From Candidatus Omnitrophota bacterium (lineage in GTDB: Bacteria > Omnitrophota > Omnitrophia > Omnitrophales > Aquincolibacteriaceae): a DNA stretch of 8,553 nt. Of the stretch, positions 1-6,200 are shown piece by piece. The stretch spans positions 1 through 8,553 of the forward strand of contig JAHFHJ010000055.1 of assembly GCA_023246985.1 (NCBI GenBank). The letters are read 5' to 3'. The notes beneath the pieces were generated by a model, which did not search any database, was not told the origin of the DNA, and saw only the letters and a list, made by a program, of their open reading frames with translations. The first letter of the stretch is position 1. The number at the start of each line of letters is the position of its first letter. Position numbers and translations under genes: made by a program.

Positions 1-240
1 CCTGTGAAAGAAATTTTTCGAACCGCTAAAATTTATATTCCACAAACGGTCGTCAAATCTTGCAGCCATAATATCCGTAATCAAATTCGCTGTTTCGATC
101 GGGACATCCGCCGGCCGTACCTCCGAGCGCTCTGATACGTTTCGCTTCCCCTGACCCTCGACGTTCCGCGCTTTCGAGCGCTTGGACGCATCTTCGCCTT
201 TGGGATGGGCGGCCGTCAGTGTCTCCACCAATTCAGCGGG
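1..240 (-). other. Linker-rich tail and start of an unidentified segment, cut by the window edge
   Basis: Residues 2772-2851 contain HPKGEDASKRSKAR and SERSEVRPADVP, two linker-like strings about 15 residues apart. DNA CTTCGCCTTTGG near + 193 also occurs near + 5889, beside module A's linker, so pieces of the linker cassette recur here. The final 37 residues (ETANLITDIMAARFDDRLWN, then INFSGSKNFFHR) look folded but match nothing I recognise. The protein continues beyond the window. Confidence 0.5.
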
Positions 241-3200
241 AGTTACCCGGGTTTTAAGCTTGAATAAAACTTTATCCTCTTCCCCAGTGGTCCAGAGTTC
301 CCGATGATGCAGCTGACCGTCGAAAACAATGCCGATCGGCGTCGAGAGCGGAACTTCCAGCGCTATAACCTCGTCTTCCGTCAGCGAACGACCCAGCGAA
401 TGCTCCCGTAAAGAAATCAGAAGAGCTCTCAAGCTGTTGCCGTGAGCGGAAATGACGATGTTTTCACCGTTCACGATTCGTTTCAGAATTTCGTTGACCA
501 GAAAAGGGTCGACGCGTTCGCGGACGTCCATGAGATTTTCTCCTCCGGGGGCGCGGCCGTTACTGGCCCGGCGCCAGAACGCAAAACGCTGATCTCCAAA
601 TTGCTTCTGAACATCATCGCGGCGCCAGCCCTGCAGGAAGCCGTAGCTTTTCTCGCGAAGAGACCGATGAACATCCCGCTTCACGTCTTCCTGACCGATC
701 CCCTTGAGAAATTCGTCAAGGGTCTCAACGGCACGGGACAAAGTCGATGAAAAAGCCGCGTCAAACTCAAGCCCCTTCATCCCCTGTCCTGCGCCGAACG
801 CTTCCTGACGCCCTTTGTCCGTAAGGAGCGAGTTGGCCCAACCGGCCAATTTGTTAGAAACTTTCTCGCTCCAACTTGTCTCACCGTGACGGACTATCAG
901 CACATTCCCAGGGGTCACGCCTCGTTGGACCTCGGGAAACTTGGGCGCGGGTTCGTATTTTGAAAGCTTTGCAAGATCGTTCCCGAGAGAATCCACCACT
1001 TTTTCAGCACTCGCCCAGACATCTCTAGAGACCGACCATCCCCCAAGGGACCAATGATTAACAATTTCCAGCAACTGCCTGACGGCGGCTTTCGGGTTGC
1101 CATCCTTGCTTTCTTTCTTCGCAATCGCGCGTAATTTCTCGACCATTGTCCCCCAATTCAGACCCAAAGCCGCCATGACATCAGCCGCCCGGGCCGAGGG
1201 ATGATTTTGGAGCCATTCGTAAATGACCTGTCTTGCCGGATCACCGGTGGGATTTTCTTTATAAAATTTGACAATCTCGTCAATCACGGTTTGATCGTCC
1301 TGCGTCAAACGCGCGTCAAATGCTTTGACCATAGCATCAGTAATGCGTTTGACTGTGCTTTTTTTGCTTTCGTTTTCCGTGGTCGCGGCGTCCTTCGACC
1401 GCGTCTCCGAACGCGTGGGGGCTTTGCCGCTTTTCTCAGTTTGATCCACCGATCGCAGGATTCCGCGGAACAGCTCATCAAGCCATGCTTGTACCTTCGG
1501 ATCAAATTTACCCGTTCGATCCCTTAAAACATAACCCAATTGATCGAACACAGGCGACAACGCAATAATCGCCGCCGCACCGAATCCCATAAGCGCCCGC
1601 ACCGCGGCATGGTCACGGGCATGGTCACGATAATTGTACGCATTCCCAAGCGCGGCGATCAGAGCCGGTATTGAAGATCTATCTTTTTTCTCTCCAAAGA
1701 GCTGTATCACGCGCTCCCGATTGAGCCCACTGAATAACCAGGGCTTCTCCAGCACCACTGTCAACCCCAACAATGCCTCAGGAGTAGCCGCGTTTACAAG
1801 CACGTTGAGCGCCCTCTCCCGAACATACTCATCCGTACTCCCAAGCAACGCAACACTCTCCGCTACTTGCTTGTCGCGATGTCGATCCAGATACGCCCGC
1901 AGTAGCTTCATGATACGCTCCGCCGCTTTAGCCGCCAGCCCCGCCACCCAGGCAATCCCCTTGTTGGCAGATGTTCTCACTTCCGAACGCGCGGCATTCT
2001 CTGCTTTTTCTCTTTCTGTCAAAACACGGTCCAATAACCAAAACTGTACCGTTGCATCTTTATGAGCTTGTGCCGAATAGGGTAATGTCGGGGACTCTGA
2101 AACGCGAGTTATAGCTTTTCGATCTTTTGTATTTTTTGCGACAGTAACCGCTTCGCCATGCAATTCCTTGAGCGTGCTTATACTGGCCGTTAACAACTTC
2201 TCTTCGGCCGCCTTAACTTCAGGGTTTGTGCTTGTTGCTTTTATCGCCTGAATTATTTTCCGGGCTTCCTCGATCCCGATTCCCGGGCTGCTCGTTTCCG
2301 GGCGTCCTTCCGCTGCGGCAATCTCTGCTCTCACCCGCTTCGCCCAGCCGTAATCTTTATACGGACCATTGGGATCGAGCACTAGCGCACCCTGATAAGA
2401 CACACTCACATTTTGAAAAACACCGCTCTTATTGTATAAAGTATCCGCTTGAGTCATGGCGGCAATCAAGGCGCCTCTTCCCGGTCCCCATAATGTCCAT
2501 TTGGCGCCAAAAGTTCCCGCGGCAATAGCAAACAAAGCCGTATAAATTTCCTGAGCCGATCGAGTCCCTCTGTGAGAGGTCACAACCACATTCCCGAGCT
2601 TATGACCGGTTGCCACGGCGGCAATCTCAACTTCTTCTTCCCCCGACTGATTCGGCTTTTGAAGATGGGCATTCTGTAACCCCCTTAAAGTATATTCCTC
2701 AACCAGATCGGGCCTTGAAACATCAAAATCATCCCCCATCTGGATCATAGAACCCATAATTTGCTTCGCGGCTTCCCAATGTTCTTCCTTATCCTCGCTG
2801 GCCCAATCCTCGACAGAGATAAAACGATCGTATTTTTTGAATAACGCCAATTTGTACTTGGTAAACTCCTCGTTTGTTACCAAACCATCGGCGTTCCTGG
2901 CCGCGCTAGGCCCGACATAATACATATCGATCTCTGGGATATACATCTCAGAAGCGGCAATATCCAGGGCATAACGCACATACTTCGCCTCGTTTGCCGG
3001 CAAAGCGGCCACGCTCTCGTTCAAAATATCCAGGACTAATTCCAGATCAATAAGCTTTCCGTCCTGAGTGCGCAGTTGCTCAGTCGTAAAACCGGATTCC
3101 GCGCCATATTGGGTCTTGATCCCGTTCGCTTTTAATTTTGTCTGATACAGATTAGTCAGTTTGATCCCGATCTTTCGGGCTTCTTCCCATTCAGGGGCGA

Positions 3201-6200
3201 AAACAAGGATCTGCAATTCCTGAGGAGGAACCGCTGCCAAAAGAATGTCCTTATCTTTCTTCGCAATAAGATTCGGGTCCCTAAACCTTTCCGGAAATCT
3301 GCTGCCGTCGCCGATGATTCCTTCTTGGATCAATCCGCTTAAATATTGAACCGCGCCGTGCTTGCCGCCTTCCCAAACCACGGAAAAATTTATGGGAATA
3401 CTCATCGGCCGAACCGCTTGAGCCAAATGGCGGGTCAGAGCGTATTCATTGTAGCGATAGTTCATCGCTACTTCGGTCGGCACATTCAACGCCTCCGCTA
3501 AAGCAAAAGTGGCGGCCATGGATACGCCGATAGAGATCTCCGCGCCTATGTAAGAAAATTGCGGCTTATCTTTTTTTCCAGAGGTCTCCCGAAGCTCTTG
3601 ATCAATTTCCTTGATCTTTTTAGTGATCCCCGCCGGCCGGGCAACGTTTAACCCCGCCAGTCTGTCCGCCACATTTCTATTAAAAAACTCTATGGCTTCC
3701 GCAATGCTGTCATGCGTTCCCGGTTCAAGGATTCCGGCAGAAATGCCGCCCATGACCGAAGCATTTTGGTTAACCACGAGCACGTCATCTCCGTCAGCCG
3801 AAGAATTACCTTCCAAAACGACCCCAAAAGAAATGGCGTCCGTGGGCTTCATACCATGCTTTTGATCAAAAAACGCATACATCTTCTTGATTTTGGTATA
3901 GGCGGGAACATGCTTACGCGCCCAGGCAATCCTTTCATAAAGGGGCCTTAGCCCTTCCTGAGAAGCATGCGGGCCATATTGCGAAGCCTCTCTGCCTACT
4001 TTAGCCATTGCACCGGAAACACCAACACTCGTCCCCTGATCCCTTACTTCCGAACGGGGCTTCTGCGCCTCCACGGCCGCCTCCACAAATGCCGGCGCCG
4101 GACGTATCTTCGTGACGCCTTCTCTTGCCCGAATAGACGGCTTAACACCCGCCATGATCGCAATGAGATCAATCAGACGGTTTGAATAACCAAATTCGTT
4201 GTCATACCATGTCCGGATCGTCACGAGACTGCCGCCAGTCTTCAGCGACATGACGGTGGTATACTGTCCATTCACAATACTGGACTCGTGGCGCCCGAGA
4301 ATATCTTTCGCCACCAGATTGCGCTCCGAATAAGCCAAAACTCCTTGGAGCGGACCTTCGGCCGCCGCGCGCAAAAGCCCGTTCACTTCTTCTTTCGTAG
4401 TGGCTTTTTCAACGACCATTGCAATGCTGACAAACGAACCGTTGCTGGTCGGCACACGTTCGGCAATCCCATCGCCCTTTCCTTTCAAGGCCGGAATCAC
4501 CTCTCCGATCGCGGAGGCCGCGCCCGTGGTCGTGGGAATAATGTTGCCCTCTAGCTGACGACCTCTTTGAGGCGCATCAGGACGGAGAACGTTAAGCGTG
4601 GATTGATCATTGGTTGCCGCATGGATCGTATCCATGGAAAAAGCATTGATCTTCAAAGCGTCATGGATCACTTTCATCGGAGAAGCTATGGCATTCGTGG
4701 TACAAGAAGCGCAGCTGAGCACTTCGTTGAGGTTCCGCGTCAGAACGTCATGATTTACCCCGGGAGCAATGGTGATCACGCCCCCCTTCCCGGGCGCCGT
4801 GATAATAACCTTCTTGGCTCCGGCCTGAATATGTTTCCCGGCGTCTTCTTGGGTGGTAAATTTACCCGTCGCTTCAAGTACGATATCCACCCCGAGTCGT
4901 GCCCAGGGCAATTTCGCGGGATCTTTTTCGTCGCTAAGACGGATCTTATTTCCACCGTTGACGGTCATCCAGTAGCCGCTCTCATCTTGACCATGCGTCA
5001 ATGCGACATCCTGCACGTTAGACCTCGCCGCCGATTCAAATTCATTCTGGAGACCTTCGACGAGATTCTTCGGCCCTTTTTCACCGTTCTTCGCGAAATT
5101 CAACTGGAGATCGTTCATGGCAACAATCTCTATGTCATAAGGACTTTGCAGCAACGCGCGCATCACATTCACGCCGATACGCCCCAAACCATTGATCGCC
5201 ACTTTTGTCGTCGCCCGCGCTTCCGATCGCCCGCCGGGCCCAGTTCTGCCTTCGAGTTTGGCGTCGGCGGGTTTTTGGTCCGCGCCGCTCTTGGGCGGCT
5301 GCATTAAATGGTCAAAGTCCTTAATAACTTTTTGCTCTTCTGCTGTGAGTCCTTGGGCGGCGGCACGGAAAACGTTTATCAAGCGGCGGAAGAACTTTCT
5401 CAAACCCCAAAAATTGATACCCGCCCGAACGATTACAAGAATATCAAAGGCTTGCCACAAGAGAGCGGGGCTTATTCCCCATTGTTTCAAAAGCGGATTC
5501 GAAATCACACCCCGGAGTTCTCGAATAGCTTCGCTCAGATCGCCTTCTCGAATGTACGCTATGCAAGACCCAAGCTGACGACTCATCTTAGCAGTCTCGA
5601 ACTTGTCCACATTCCCCAGGGACTTGCGAATCCCGGCGATCAGCTCAATCGCGGAGGTTAACTTCTCACCGGCATCTGCCGGCATTGCTTCAATAACAGT
5701 GAGCGTCTTCTTGGCCTGCGTGATGATATCGGCTTTTGGACTGTCGAGGTTCTCCTTAGTGAAAAACCCTTTAAGCCCTTCGAACGCCTCATCATGCGTG
5801 ATCGTTTTCTTTTTTAAAGCGGATAAAATTGCTTCGGGCAGCATACCTGCCGCCGTCTCACGCGTTTCCGATCGCCCGCCGAACTTAGCTTCGCCTTTGG
5901 ATGCGGCGTCGGCAGGTTTTTGACCCGCGCCGCTCTTGGACGGCTGCATAGCACGCGCATAATCACTAAGAATTCTTTCGTTCCCCACTGCGAGTCCCTT
6001 GACGACGGCAAGGAAAGCTTTTGTCAGGCCAATGACCCCGCTGAGTAGGACGGATTTTATTTGGGCCGGCCATGTCTTCGCCCGTGCCTCCGAGCGCGCG
6101 ACTCCTCCGGACGGCGGTTTGATCGTTCGTTTGGGCCGTAGGGACTTAAGAATCTCAGCAACTCCATTCAGAAAGTCCGGGTAATGGTCTATTGCTTTTT

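Noticed and set aside
1634..2065. Plus-strand Ser/Ala-rich ORF of 143 codons
   Set aside because: It is antisense to the HEAT-like and linker region; its low-complexity Ser/Arg composition is typical of a shadow frame.
4567..5307. Plus-strand ORF of 246 codons
   Set aside because: It lies exactly antisense to the GAPDH domain, its product is Arg/His-rich without motifs, and the opposite frame has catalytic residues at canonical spacing.
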